Shown: positions 32,066-39,059 of the stretch, in pieces
Position numbering within the stretch: the first letter of the stretch is position 1
How the letters are laid out: each line of letters opens with the position of its first letter
IMG/VR virus record: IMGVR_UViG_3300007512_001400
Span: 1-40,341 of that record
Source: a virus
Direction: 5' to 3' (one strand)
Length of the DNA: 40,341 bases
The notes under the pieces: generated by a model
Database searches by the model: none
What the model saw: only the letters and a program-made list of their open reading frames with translations
What the model was told of the DNA's origin: nothing
Translations under genes and position numbers: made by a program

Positions 32066-34230
32066 TGCCCGCCCTGACCGCCATCCACCTGTGCCGCAAG
32101 CCCCTCGAAGGGACCGTCGCCGCCAACGCCCTGAAGCACGGCACCGGCTCCCTGAACATCGACGGAACACGGCTCGGCGGGGGGACGACCCTCCGCACCC
32201 AGAATGAGCAGCCCAACGGCCCGGCGATGCGGGACGGAGATTGGCAGGGTGGGACGACCGGCTCGACCAAGGGCCGGTGGCCTGCAAACGTAATCCTGCA
32301 ACATCGGCAGTCTGCGTGGTATGCTCTTCGTGGGGACATCACGGAGGCCGACCATGAGCAGGCGATTGCCCACTACGGCGTTGTCGAAGCCGTGCAAGCA
32401 CTGTGGCGAGCCCATCAAGGGGATGCCGTCGCAGTTGGCGAAGCGGAAGTTCTGTTCCCGCAAGTGTGCGGGGGCTGCGGGAGCAGCAGCGGCACGCGGG
32501 AAGAGGAAGACCGAGTGGGTGAAGATCACCTGCAAACAGTGCGGCAAGGAGTTCGAGGTGACTCCGGCGTGGGCACGGAACGGACGGAGGAAGTTCTGCT
32601 CGAAGGAGTGTCATACGAAAGGCAACTACCGGCCCGACCGGACAGGGAAGCGACACAAGGACGATTCTCGGAAGAAGATGGCGGACGCTGCTACTGGCAA
32701 GTTCTTGCGCGAGAACTCATCTCAGTGGAAGGGGGGCCGCTACTACTCTGCGACGGGGTACGTCTACGTCATGGTGAGCATCCTCGATCCGGCGAGGCAG
32801 GCCCTCGCCCGGACGATGTTGAAGGGGAAGAAAAACCAGACGTATGCGCTGGAGCATCGGGTCGAAGCCGCTGCGAAGATGGGGCGGGCGATTCTCGACT
32901 CGGAGGTTGTGCATCACCTGAATGGGGTGAAGGACGACAACCGCCCCGAGAATCTGGTAGTGCAGAGCCGCAAGGGCCATACGCAAGCTCACCGGGAGAC
33001 GGAACGGGAGCTTCGACGACTGCGGAAACGGGTCAAAGAACTGGAGGCGGAGAACTCATCCTTGAGGTTGAAGCTCGTTACCTCGACGGGCTGAACCACC
33101 TGTTCCGCCACAGCACGACCGAGGGCTGCAAGCTGGTCGGCCACCACTACGAGGACTTCCTCATCAACGTGTACGCCGACAAGGGCAACTACGATGGCTA
33201 CAACGAGATGCCCGGAGCCGAGAAGGTCGAGGACATCCTCTCCGAAGGCAACGGCCAGATGGTCGAGGAGTGGGAGTGCGTCGAGGGGTGCCCGGTAGCC
33301 GAACTCGACCAGCAGAGCGGGGTGACGCGGGGCGTCGGAGGCTCCTCCTCCGGCATGTCGGCCTTCGGCCAGAACCTCGGCTGGAACCCGCACAACAACC
33401 GGCCAACCCACATCGCCCGACAGAACGACGAGGGTGGGGCCAGCCGCTACTTCAAGCAGGTCGGCAACTACGACCTGCGCGAGTACCTGCGCACGATGGC
33501 TTCGACCCCCGACAAGACGGCCTTCGTCATCGACATGGACCACTGGCCCGAAGACATCGAGACATGGGAGGACGGTTCCCTGTGTGGCCTCGTCGTCCGG
33601 GGCTCCATCAAACAGGAGCACGTTGACGAGTTCATGCGTCTCCTCCCGCCGGGCGGCCACCTCTTCCGCATCGCTTCCGAGGAGCAGCCTGCCGGACACC
33701 GAGGGGCGATTCTTCTGGAGGACGCTGGGTTCGAGATCCGCGACTGCATCCTGCTCGTTCGAGAGCCCGGCCGGTTCCACTACGTCGCCAAGGCGGGCCG
33801 CAAGGAGCGGGAGGCTGGGTGCAGTCACCTGGCGGGCAAGGCCGGTCACGAGGCCGTGGAGCGCAAGGAAGGCTCCGCCGGGGTGAACAACCCGAGGGCC
33901 GGAGCTGGTCGGACGGCGAAGCACGTCAAGAACTTCCACCCGACCGTCAAGCCCATCGGCCTGATGGAGCGGCTGCTCGGCGACGTGCCCGAGGACGCCG
34001 TGGTGCTCGATCCCTTCCTCGGCTCGGGGACGACGGCCATCGCCTGCTCGAAGACGGAGCACGAGTTCGTGGGCATCGAGCGGGAGCCGGAGTACCTCGC
34101 CATCGCCGATGCGCGTGTTCGGCACTGGGATTCTGCCCACGTCGGCTGGCGGGGAGCGACCATCGAGTCGGACCACGAGCAGCCTGCTGCGGAGGCCGAG
34201 GAGCTGGATTTGTTCGACCTGTTCGACTGA
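32065..34230 (+). CDS. DNA methyltransferase, C-terminal half (TRD, motifs X and I), carrying an HNH insertion
   Basis: The ATG shares a base with the helicase stop. Residues 1-80 begin HLCRKPLEGTVAANALKHGTG, NIDGTR and GRWPANVIL, segments that in one-piece phage N4/N6 methyltransferases lie after the DPPY-containing half. About 268 codons of unrelated sequence follow (the HNH cassette, read out of frame). The family pattern then resumes at about 346 (RHSTTEGCKLVG, CPVAELDQQSG, YVAKAGRKERE), ending with motif X HPTVKPIGLM and motif I VLDPFLGSGTTA, then EREPEYLAIADARV. DPPY is missing; it is in the gene at 35715. The frame stays open across the insert, so a single long product is possible. Residues near 480-580 hold an extra module resembling a degenerate motif IV-VIII region. 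Confidence 0.75.
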   Translation: MPALTAIHLCRKPLEGTVAANALKHGTGSLNIDGTRLGGGTTLRTQNEQPNGPAMRDGDWQGGTTGSTKGRWPANVILQHRQSAWYALRGDITEADHEQAIAHYGVVEAVQALWRAHQGDAVAVGEAEVLFPQVCGGCGSSSGTREEEDRVGEDHLQTVRQGVRGDSGVGTERTEEVLLEGVSYERQLPARPDREATQGRFSEEDGGRCYWQVLARELISVEGGPLLLCDGVRLRHGEHPRSGEAGPRPDDVEGEEKPDVCAGASGRSRCEDGAGDSRLGGCASPEWGEGRQPPRESGSAEPQGPYASSPGDGTGASTTAETGQRTGGGELILEVEARYLDGLNHLFRHSTTEGCKLVGHHYEDFLINVYADKGNYDGYNEMPGAEKVEDILSEGNGQMVEEWECVEGCPVAELDQQSGVTRGVGGSSSGMSAFGQNLGWNPHNNRPTHIARQNDEGGASRYFKQVGNYDLREYLRTMASTPDKTAFVIDMDHWPEDIETWEDGSLCGLVVRGSIKQEHVDEFMRLLPPGGHLFRIASEEQPAGHRGAILLEDAGFEIRDCILLVREPGRFHYVAKAGRKEREAGCSHLAGKAGHEAVERKEGSAGVNNPRAGAGRTAKHVKNFHPTVKPIGLMERLLGDVPEDAVVLDPFLGSGTTAIACSKTEHEFVGIEREPEYLAIADARVRHWDSAHVGWRGATIESDHEQPAAEAEELDLFDLFD
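32297..33099 (+). mobile_element. HNH homing-endonuclease cassette inserted in the methyltransferase
   Basis: Methyltransferase similarity stops after NVIL near 32296 and resumes at RHSTTEGC near 33100. The edges are uncertain by 10-20 bp. The 0.8-kb insert is almost filled by the endonuclease gene, its ribosome binding site and a possible promoter (TATGCT near 32319). It is visibly lower in GC with more A/T third positions. Too little non-coding sequence remains for a group I intron core. Confidence 0.7.
32354..33094 (+). CDS. HNH homing endonuclease with two zinc fingers (246 aa)
   Basis: I choose ATG 32354 (GGAGG six bases upstream) over ATG 32321, which has no such site. Two Cys4 fingers lie at 14-38 (CKHCG, then FCSRKC) and 60-86 (CKQCG, then FCSKEC). 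The HNH_3-type nuclease core is EHRVEAA (167-173), VVHHLNGVKDDNRPENLVV (185-203). A coiled coil follows (214-240, RELRRLRKRVKELEAENSSL). HNH endonucleases cut a specific site and spread their own gene by repair. The gene is read in a different frame from the surrounding methyltransferase. Codon use is less GC-biased than its neighbours, suggesting recent arrival. Confidence 0.88.
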   Translation: MSRRLPTTALSKPCKHCGEPIKGMPSQLAKRKFCSRKCAGAAGAAAARGKRKTEWVKITCKQCGKEFEVTPAWARNGRRKFCSKECHTKGNYRPDRTGKRHKDDSRKKMADAATGKFLRENSSQWKGGRYYSATGYVYVMVSILDPARQALARTMLKGKKNQTYALEHRVEAAAKMGRAILDSEVVHHLNGVKDDNRPENLVVQSRKGHTQAHRETERELRRLRKRVKELEAENSSLRLKLVTSTG

Positions 34231-34236
34231 CGGGCC

Positions 34237-34253
34237 GGTATCGAGGCTATGTC
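34237..34253 (+). promoter_or_regulatory. Recurrent intergenic motif (class 2)
   Basis: GGTATCGAGGCTATGTC in the 58-bp gap before the protease gene keeps the GGTA and GCTATG ends of the motif. Downstream TCCTGT (34259) and ACAGGA (34276) can pair and would partly cover the ribosome binding site. Confidence 0.35.
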
Positions 34254-34288
34254 CGTGATCCTGTAGCGACCAGCGACAGGAGACCGGG

Positions 34289-35083
34289 ATGCCGAAGTTC
34301 GACCTGCGTGGCTTCCGCGAGGAGCCGGACAGCCCGAAGCACTGGGGGTTCGAGGACAACCTGCGAGCCCGGATGGTCCGTGTGACCAGCGGCGACGTGG
34401 ACCTCCGCCCGTTCACCAGCCCGAGGCACAACCAGCGGAGCACCAGCTCGTGCGTCGCGCAGAGCACGGTGAAGGCCCTGGAGATCAAGCGCATCATGGA
34501 CAAGGGCCGTGACGCGCACATCGACCTCTCCCGCCTGGCGGTCTACTACCTGGCTCGGGAGCTGATGTTCCCGAAGGAGACGGACAAGGACGACGGGACG
34601 TACATCTCGCACGCCTTCGACGTGATGCGTCGCTTCGGCGTGCCGCCCGAGGCCGACTGGCCGTGGGACCCGGCGGCCATCTTCGAGGCCCCGTCGTGGT
34701 CGGCGATGCGGAAGGCCTACGTCAGCAAGATCGACAGCTTCTACAAGATCCGCTCGACCGGCCAGGCACGGGTGGACATGGTCGTCGAGGCCCTCCAGGC
34801 GAACAACCCGGTGGTCTTCGGGACGAACGTGGACCGGAGCTGGACCCGCTACCGGAAGGGCGACGTGCTCGACCCGGTGAGCAACGACGACCGCACCGGC
34901 CGCCACGCCACCGTGCTCGTGGGCATCAAGGACGGGCTCTTCATCGGCGAGAACTCGTGGGGCAACAACTGGGGCGACGACGGCTTCTACCTGATGGACC
35001 CGGCCACCATCGCCAGCTCGGTGACGAAGGACCTCTGGGTTCCGCAGGCCGGGTTCGAGACGTACCAGGAGCAGACCGCATGA
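34289..35083 (+). CDS. Papain-like (C1 family) cysteine peptidase (264 aa)
   Basis: ATG at 34289 follows ACAGGAGACC. The C1A layout is present: oxyanion Gln49 and nucleophile Cys55 (NQRSTSSCVAQS), His206 (GRHATVLVGI) and Asn222 in GENSWGNNWGDDGFYLM, the classic N-S-W-G-x-x-W-G motif. There is no signal peptide or pro-domain, so the enzyme is probably intracellular or virion-associated. C1-type peptidases occur in many large-phage genomes with unknown targets; candidates are prohead or host-protein processing. It overlaps the next gene by 4 bp (ATGA), linking it to an exported Cys-rich protein. Confidence 0.85.
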   Translation: MPKFDLRGFREEPDSPKHWGFEDNLRARMVRVTSGDVDLRPFTSPRHNQRSTSSCVAQSTVKALEIKRIMDKGRDAHIDLSRLAVYYLARELMFPKETDKDDGTYISHAFDVMRRFGVPPEADWPWDPAAIFEAPSWSAMRKAYVSKIDSFYKIRSTGQARVDMVVEALQANNPVVFGTNVDRSWTRYRKGDVLDPVSNDDRTGRHATVLVGIKDGLFIGENSWGNNWGDDGFYLMDPATIASSVTKDLWVPQAGFETYQEQTA

Positions 35084-35373
35084 AGCTCATCCGCACCATC
35101 CTGATGCTGACCGTGGCCTTCCTGATGCTGGGGGCCACCTGCCAGACCCGGCCGCCCCCGGTCCCCATCGAGCCGACCGACACGGCGAACTGCGCCTCGG
35201 CCTGCGCGAAGCTCCAGCACCTCGGGTGCCCCGAGGGCGACCCCCTCGAAGACGGGACCACCTGCACGAAGTTCTGCGAGGACACGCAGCAGAGCGGCCA
35301 CGCCCTCAACCCGACGTGCGTGATGGGCATGACCGCCTGCTCCGAGCTGCCTGGCTGCACCAACCCTCGCTGA
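35080..35373 (+). CDS. Exported Cys-rich small protein, possible lipoprotein (97 aa)
   Basis: ATG overlaps the peptidase stop. Residues 1-20 are a signal sequence (KLIRTILMLTVAFLMLGAT) ending before Cys21; GATC is a poor lipobox, so lipidation is uncertain. A Pro-rich spacer follows, then eight Cys (38, 42, 50, 62, 66, 80, 87, 93), enough for four disulfides. The spacing C-x3-C-x7-C and C-x3-C resembles small secreted proteins of Myxococcota. It may act in the periplasm or on the outer membrane, for example superinfection exclusion or a spanin-like role, but nothing shows which. Confidence 0.6.
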   Translation: MKLIRTILMLTVAFLMLGATCQTRPPPVPIEPTDTANCASACAKLQHLGCPEGDPLEDGTTCTKFCEDTQQSGHALNPTCVMGMTACSELPGCTNPR

Positions 35374-35383
35374 CTCCCCAGCG

Positions 35384-35400
35384 GGTAGGGTGGGTATGGC
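35384..35400 (+). promoter_or_regulatory. Recurrent intergenic motif (class 2)
   Basis: GGTAGGGTGGGTATGGC ends in the start codon of the next gene. TAGGGT lies 4 bases before the ATG, the position expected for a leaderless transcript; the purine run could instead serve as a ribosome binding site. Confidence 0.35.
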
Positions 35401-35566
35401 CCGACGCCCGCCCATGCGACCGCACAACGACTGCACGACGTGCGGCCAGCCCGTGGGTCCCAAGGGCATCAAGTTCGACCGGGGCGGCGGGTGTTGTGCC
35501 CCCTGCCTGGCGAGCTACCGGGCAACCAACCGGCCAAAGAAGAGGGGGCGACGGTGCCGAAGTTGA
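35396..35566 (+). CDS. Small zinc-ribbon protein (56 aa)
   Basis: ATG at 35396, no classical ribosome binding site apart from the purine-rich class 2 motif. Cys13, Cys16, Cys34 and Cys37 (CTTCGQPV, then CCAPCL) form a zinc ribbon; the C-terminus is basic (NRPKKRGRRCRS), suiting nucleic-acid binding. It overlaps the next gene by 13 bp. Short, but the motif content and start context make it a convincing gene. Confidence 0.6.
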   Translation: MARRPPMRPHNDCTTCGQPVGPKGIKFDRGGGCCAPCLASYRATNRPKKRGRRCRS

Positions 35567-35718
35567 TCCTGTTGCTGGTCTGCCTGTGGATGGTGGACCG
35601 AGTCGAGGGCGACTGGGCCGTGCTGGTGTCCCCGGACGGCGTGGTGAAGGACATGCTGCTCACCGATCTCCCCGAGGGGACGGACGAGGGCGACTGCCTG
35701 GAATGGGGTGAGGAGTGA
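35554..35718 (+). CDS. DUF3006-like small protein (54 aa)
   Basis: The pattern VDRVEGDWAVLV (14-25), a turn, then LPEGTDEGDCLEW (39-51) matches DUF3006, small beta-barrel proteins of unknown function. I chose GTG 35554 because AGAGGGGG precedes it; ATG 35590 would remove the short hydrophobic LILLLVCLW stretch but has no such site. Its stop overlaps the following GTG (GTGA), coupling it to the methyltransferase half. Confidence 0.65.
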   Translation: MPKLILLLVCLWMVDRVEGDWAVLVSPDGVVKDMLLTDLPEGTDEGDCLEWGEE

Positions 35719-37202
35719 GCGTCCTCCGTCTCCGCCTGGGGGACAGCTTCGAGGTTCTTGCCGAGCTGGAGGCGGGCAGCATCGGGGCGGTGGTCACGGA
35801 CCCGCCGTACCTCATCGGCTTCATGAACAAGGCGTGGGACGCCGAGACGCAGGGTGGGGAGAAGGCCGAGTGGCACCTGCGGTGGCTCAAGGAGGCCCTG
35901 CGGGTCCTCGAACCCGGCGGCATCATCAAGGTCTTCTCGGCGACCAGGACCGGGCACCGCCTGGCCGCCGCGATGGAGGAGGCCGGATTCTTGCTCGACC
36001 CGGCGGAGAGCCTCGAAGCCTGGGGCTACGGCTGTCTCACCGACGACGCCGAGATCCTGACCGAGAACGGGTGGAAGCTCGGGGTCGATGTCCAGCAAGG
36101 GGAGCGGGTGGCCTGCTGGGACTCGGAGACGGGGGCCGTCAAATTGAATGCTGTGCAGGAGGTCATCTGCAAACCCTACAAGGGTGAGATGGTGGTCTTC
36201 CGCAACGACAACACCGACCAGGTGCTCACCCCGAACCACCGAGTCTACAAGAAGCACCGCATACGCAAGATGGTCGATGGTGTCCGGGTCACGACGGAGG
36301 AGCCGGAGTGGTCCGTGCAACCAGCGGGGGAGATCAACCGCTGGAACAACATCCGACTCCCGCTAGCGGGCATCCATGACGGCCCCGGTATTGGCGGGGA
36401 GGATTGGGCGCGGCTCCTGGCCTGGCTGTGGACGGAGGGCGGTTTCGACCAACAGCCCTACGGCGTCCGCATCTACCAGTCCTCGGTCAACATGGAGCAC
36501 GTCAACGAGATCCAGGCGTTGCTCGGCCGACTGGTGCCGGACCACAAGCTCTACACCCGAGAGCGCACCTACAAGGACCGGACGTACACCGAGTTCTGCT
36601 GGTTCTTCGCGGGGGAGATGGCCCGGAAGGTGCGGAAGGCGTTGCCGGAGAAGCGGCCTACCTGGAATCTGCTCTGGGGCATGACGCAGGCGGAAAAGCG
36701 CGCCTTCGTCGATGCCGCCCTCAAGGGCGACGGGTCGTGCAACCGAGGTCGGTGGGCGTTCTACCAGAAGCACCCGGATGACCTGGTGTGGTTCCAGGCT
36801 CTCGCCCACCTGATGAACCGACAGGGGCGGATCAACTTCCGCAAGCGGGTGGTCGGCCTGCACATGAACCCGCAGACGCAGCTCCAAGGTCGCCACCTTC
36901 GGGCTGCGGTGTCCGAGCACTACGAAGGCGACGTGTGGTGTGTTCGGGTGCCAACGGGAGCCTTTGTGGCTCGGCGGGCGGACAAGGTGTTCATCACGGG
37001 CAACAGCGGCTTCCCGAAGTACCTGAACACGAGCAAGGCCATCGACCAGCAGCTCGGCAAGCAGCCGGGGGTGGTCGGCGACCCCTCGCAGATCACCGCA
37101 GCGGCGACCCTGGAGGCGGCGAAGTTCGATGGTTGGGCCACGGCCTTGAAACCGGGGTGGGAGCCCTTCATTGTGGGCCGCAAACCAGCCCCCGGAGCCT
37201 GA
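35715..37202 (+). CDS. DNA methyltransferase, N-terminal half (DPPY), with an intein (495 aa precursor)
   Basis: GTG 35715 overlaps the upstream stop; GGTGAGG precedes it. Extein 1-106 holds LRLGDSFEVL, the catalytic VTDPPYLIGFMNKAWD (27-42) and ALRVLEPGGIIKVFSATRTGHRLA. Extein 431-495 resumes with SGFPKYLNTSKAID and ends GWATALKPGWEPFIVGRKPAPGA. One-piece relatives continue at this point into RKPLEGTVAAN, the start of the gene at 32065. The protein therefore has motif IV and its surroundings but no motif X or I. After splicing it would be a 171-residue half-enzyme that probably needs the other half in trans. The DPPY motif is compatible with N4-cytosine or N6-adenine methylation. Confidence 0.8.
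   Translation: MSVLRLRLGDSFEVLAELEAGSIGAVVTDPPYLIGFMNKAWDAETQGGEKAEWHLRWLKEALRVLEPGGIIKVFSATRTGHRLAAAMEEAGFLLDPAESLEAWGYGCLTDDAEILTENGWKLGVDVQQGERVACWDSETGAVKLNAVQEVICKPYKGEMVVFRNDNTDQVLTPNHRVYKKHRIRKMVDGVRVTTEEPEWSVQPAGEINRWNNIRLPLAGIHDGPGIGGEDWARLLAWLWTEGGFDQQPYGVRIYQSSVNMEHVNEIQALLGRLVPDHKLYTRERTYKDRTYTEFCWFFAGEMARKVRKALPEKRPTWNLLWGMTQAEKRAFVDAALKGDGSCNRGRWAFYQKHPDDLVWFQALAHLMNRQGRINFRKRVVGLHMNPQTQLQGRHLRAAVSEHYEGDVWCVRVPTGAFVARRADKVFITGNSGFPKYLNTSKAIDQQLGKQPGVVGDPSQITAAATLEAAKFDGWATALKPGWEPFIVGRKPAPGA
36033..37004 (+). mobile_element. Intein with LAGLIDADG endonuclease (324 aa)
   Basis: Precursor residues Cys107 to Asn430. Block A begins CLTDDAEILTENGWKLG; block B is VLTPNHRVY (TxxH, 172-175). 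LAGLIDADG-type repeats are LLAWLWTEGGF (234-244) and RAFVDAALKGDGS (329-341). Block F/G ends CVRVPTGAFVARRA, VFITGN with Ser431 as the +1 nucleophile. The usual penultimate His is Gly (TGN). It is inserted in the conserved YG/SGFPK site of the methyltransferase. A/T-ending codons are more frequent than in the exteins, which suggests recent transfer. Confidence 0.85.
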
Positions 37203-37203
37203 T

Positions 37204-37572
37204 TTGCCTCTCCACTACGTCCGCTCGTCGCGGAGCGAGGACTTCCCCGTCTGGAAGGACGACAACACCTGGCTGTGCCGCCGACACGCCCCCTCGGCGA
37301 AGATGCCTGCGTCCGTGGACCGCTGCCTCTACGGCTGCCGCAACGTCAAGAGACCGACACGCCCCGAGGCCCAACCCGTCAAGAAGCTGACACTCGTGCC
37401 GGATGGGCCGTGGGCGAAGTTCGACCGGATGGGTGAGGCGGAGCTGTTCGAGCAGCCCATCGGCGAGCTGCGGAAGTACGCGACGCACGGGGTGGGGGTC
37501 GAGCGGGCCTCGAAGCTCCGAGGCGGCAAGGCGGTCCTGGTGCCGCTGATCCTGGCGAAGCGGGCGGCCTAG
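37204..37572 (+). CDS. Zinc-binding protein with Rho-N/SAP-like C-terminus (122 aa)
   Basis: Start taken as TTG 37204, one base after the upstream stop, with GGAG six bases before it; no ATG or GTG is nearby in frame. Cys25, His28, Cys41 and Cys45 (CRRHAP, then CLYGC) can bind zinc. Residues 85-118 (PIGELRKYATHGVGVERASK, then LRGGKAVLVPLIL) resemble the Rho N-terminal/SAP-like helix-extended-helix. A nucleic-acid-binding role is likely. Last gene of the rightward operon; its stop overlaps the stop of the leftward gene in a shared CTAG. Confidence 0.6.
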   Translation: MPLHYVRSSRSEDFPVWKDDNTWLCRRHAPSAKMPASVDRCLYGCRNVKRPTRPEAQPVKKLTLVPDGPWAKFDRMGEAELFEQPIGELRKYATHGVGVERASKLRGGKAVLVPLILAKRAA

Positions 37573-38531
37573 AGCCAGTTGAACTCGGTCGGCTCGTGCT
37601 CGGCGGGCATCCCGTCGCCGCGCTCGAACGTCAGGGCGGCCTTCTGCCAGTCCTCGGGCGGGGTGACATCCCCACCCAGGCGCTCCAGGGCCTTCGAGCC
37701 GGTCGAGAGGACCACGGTGTGCGACCAGTCGTGCCGGTTCGCCTCGGCCCACTTCTGGTCGAAGCGTTCCTGGTGGGTGTGCGCTCCCCGGTGCGAGACG
37801 GGCATCCAGACGGTCTTGATCTTGCCGTTCACCCGGAGGCGGCCGAGGTAGACGCGGCGGTAGTGCTCGCCGAAGACGCTGAACTTGTAGACGCCGCCGA
37901 CTTCGAGGTCCCTGACCCCGACGTACTGGACCTTGGCCCTCTTCGCCTTGGCCTCCGCCGCCCGGCGGGCCTTCTCGGCGGCCATGTCGGCGGCGAGGGT
38001 GTACTCCCCGTGGGCCGTGCTGCCGACCTCTTCGAGGCGGATCTGGCTGCCGTTGACGCACCACTGGAACTCGGCCGGGATGATGCCGGTCTTCGGGAGC
38101 CCCTCGCGCAGCAGGATGGGCATGAACACGTCCTCGCGGAGGTCCACGAGGAAGCCCTCGGGGGAGAGCACCTTCCAGGCCCGGCCGCCTTCACCCCGCT
38201 GCTCGGCCCCCACGATGCGGTAGCCGCCCTTGGGGTCGTTCGGGAGGATGGTGGGCGTCGGGTCCGGCTGCGGTGCGGGCGGGGTCACCCGCCCCTGCAT
38301 GGCGTCCCGCAGCGACGCTCGCGGGCGGGGCACGTAGGGGGTGGCCCACTGCTTGGCGTTGTCCCACGTCGCCGCGTCCGGCTTGAGCAGGCTGGAGACG
38401 GGGAACGCTGGCTGGCACTCGACTTCGACGCGGTGCTGGAGACGCCACCAGTGGCCGCTGACGGCCGCGAGCGTCTGCTTCGGCTTCGTGAAGAAGTGGA
38501 CCTCGGGGGGGATGTAGCCCTTGCGGCTCAT
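37569..38531 (-). CDS. Hypothetical protein (320 aa)
   Basis: ATG at 38531 overlaps the upstream stop (ATGA) and follows GAGGAG. Residues 1-110 are unassigned and Trp/Pro-rich. The middle (SPEGFLVDLREDVFMPILLR, IPAEFQWCVNGSQIRLEEVG) and the C-terminal segment (VQYVGVRDLEVGGVYKF, KALERLGGDVTPPEDW) look like two beta domains joined by an Ala/Lys/Glu helix. No family recognised. Last gene of the leftward operon. Confidence 0.6.
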   Translation of the reverse strand: MSRKGYIPPEVHFFTKPKQTLAAVSGHWWRLQHRVEVECQPAFPVSSLLKPDAATWDNAKQWATPYVPRPRASLRDAMQGRVTPPAPQPDPTPTILPNDPKGGYRIVGAEQRGEGGRAWKVLSPEGFLVDLREDVFMPILLREGLPKTGIIPAEFQWCVNGSQIRLEEVGSTAHGEYTLAADMAAEKARRAAEAKAKRAKVQYVGVRDLEVGGVYKFSVFGEHYRRVYLGRLRVNGKIKTVWMPVSHRGAHTHQERFDQKWAEANRHDWSHTVVLSTGSKALERLGGDVTPPEDWQKAALTFERGDGMPAEHEPTEFNWL

Positions 38532-38737
38532 GGCGTTGGCTCCTCGGTCGGCGGCTTGATGAGCCACATGGCACAGCCGCCGAGGGTGAGGGTCAGGAGC
38601 ACCCCTACCAGCGGGAAGGCGTAGCAAACCGCCAGGGCTGCGGGGATGGCGAGGGCGAGGGCGAGCCTCGGTGCCCACTTGCGGGCGGAGCGCACGAGGC
38701 GTTGTCCTTGCGTGTCGAACTCGGGGTTCCTGGGCAT
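38528..38737 (-). CDS. Small membrane protein (69 aa)
   Basis: Two adjacent ATGs (38740, 38737) overlap the upstream stop; I use 38737, better spaced from GGACAGG. A basic N-terminus precedes two hydrophobic segments (LALALAIPAALAVCYAFPLV, GVLLTLTLGGCAMWLI) that probably form a hairpin in the membrane; the tail is Pro/Glu-rich. No family recognised. Confidence 0.6.
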   Translation of the reverse strand: MPRNPEFDTQGQRLVRSARKWAPRLALALAIPAALAVCYAFPLVGVLLTLTLGGCAMWLIKPPTEEPTP

Positions 38738-39057
38738 CATCCTGCCTGTCCGGCGAAGCCGTTGATCTGTTCCCACCCGGAGCCGCCGCCGCAGGGGTTC
38801 CCTGCCCAGCGGTTGTTGTCCCACGCCTGGAAGCCGCGAACCGCCCGCTCGGTCTGGCGAGGCAGCAGGGTCATCCCGGCCTCCTCCAGCTCCTTGCGGA
38901 TGTCGTGCGTGCGGACCCCCAGCCGGGCGTTGAGACACTGGAGGTGCCGCCAGTCGAAGGTGTCCTCGTCGTCGTCCAGCCGCCACTCGATGAAGTCGTT
39001 GATGGAGGCGAACTCGGGGTCGCTCGGGTCCAGGTCGTGTTCGGGGAGGGCGCGCAT
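38737..39057 (-). CDS. Hypothetical protein (106 aa)
   Basis: ATG at 39057 lies two bases after the upstream stop. Acidic N-terminus, helical middle (DIRKELEEAGMTLLPRQTER), and a Gly/Trp-rich end (RGFQAWDNNRWAGNPCGG, GSGWEQINGFAGQAG). I have the impression of similar endings in other phage and bacterial hypothetical proteins, but cannot name a family. Co-transcribed with its neighbours. Confidence 0.6.
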   Translation of the reverse strand: MRALPEHDLDPSDPEFASINDFIEWRLDDDEDTFDWRHLQCLNARLGVRTHDIRKELEEAGMTLLPRQTERAVRGFQAWDNNRWAGNPCGGGSGWEQINGFAGQAG

Positions 39058-39059
39058 GA

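Noticed and set aside
32321-32323. ATG 32321 as the HNH start
   Set aside because: No ribosome binding site, and the added residues are unlike the protein; ATG 32354 is preceded by GGAGG.
32065-34230. Group I or II intron in the methyltransferase
   Set aside because: The HNH gene fills nearly the whole insert; only about 55 bases before and under 10 after remain, too little for a catalytic core.
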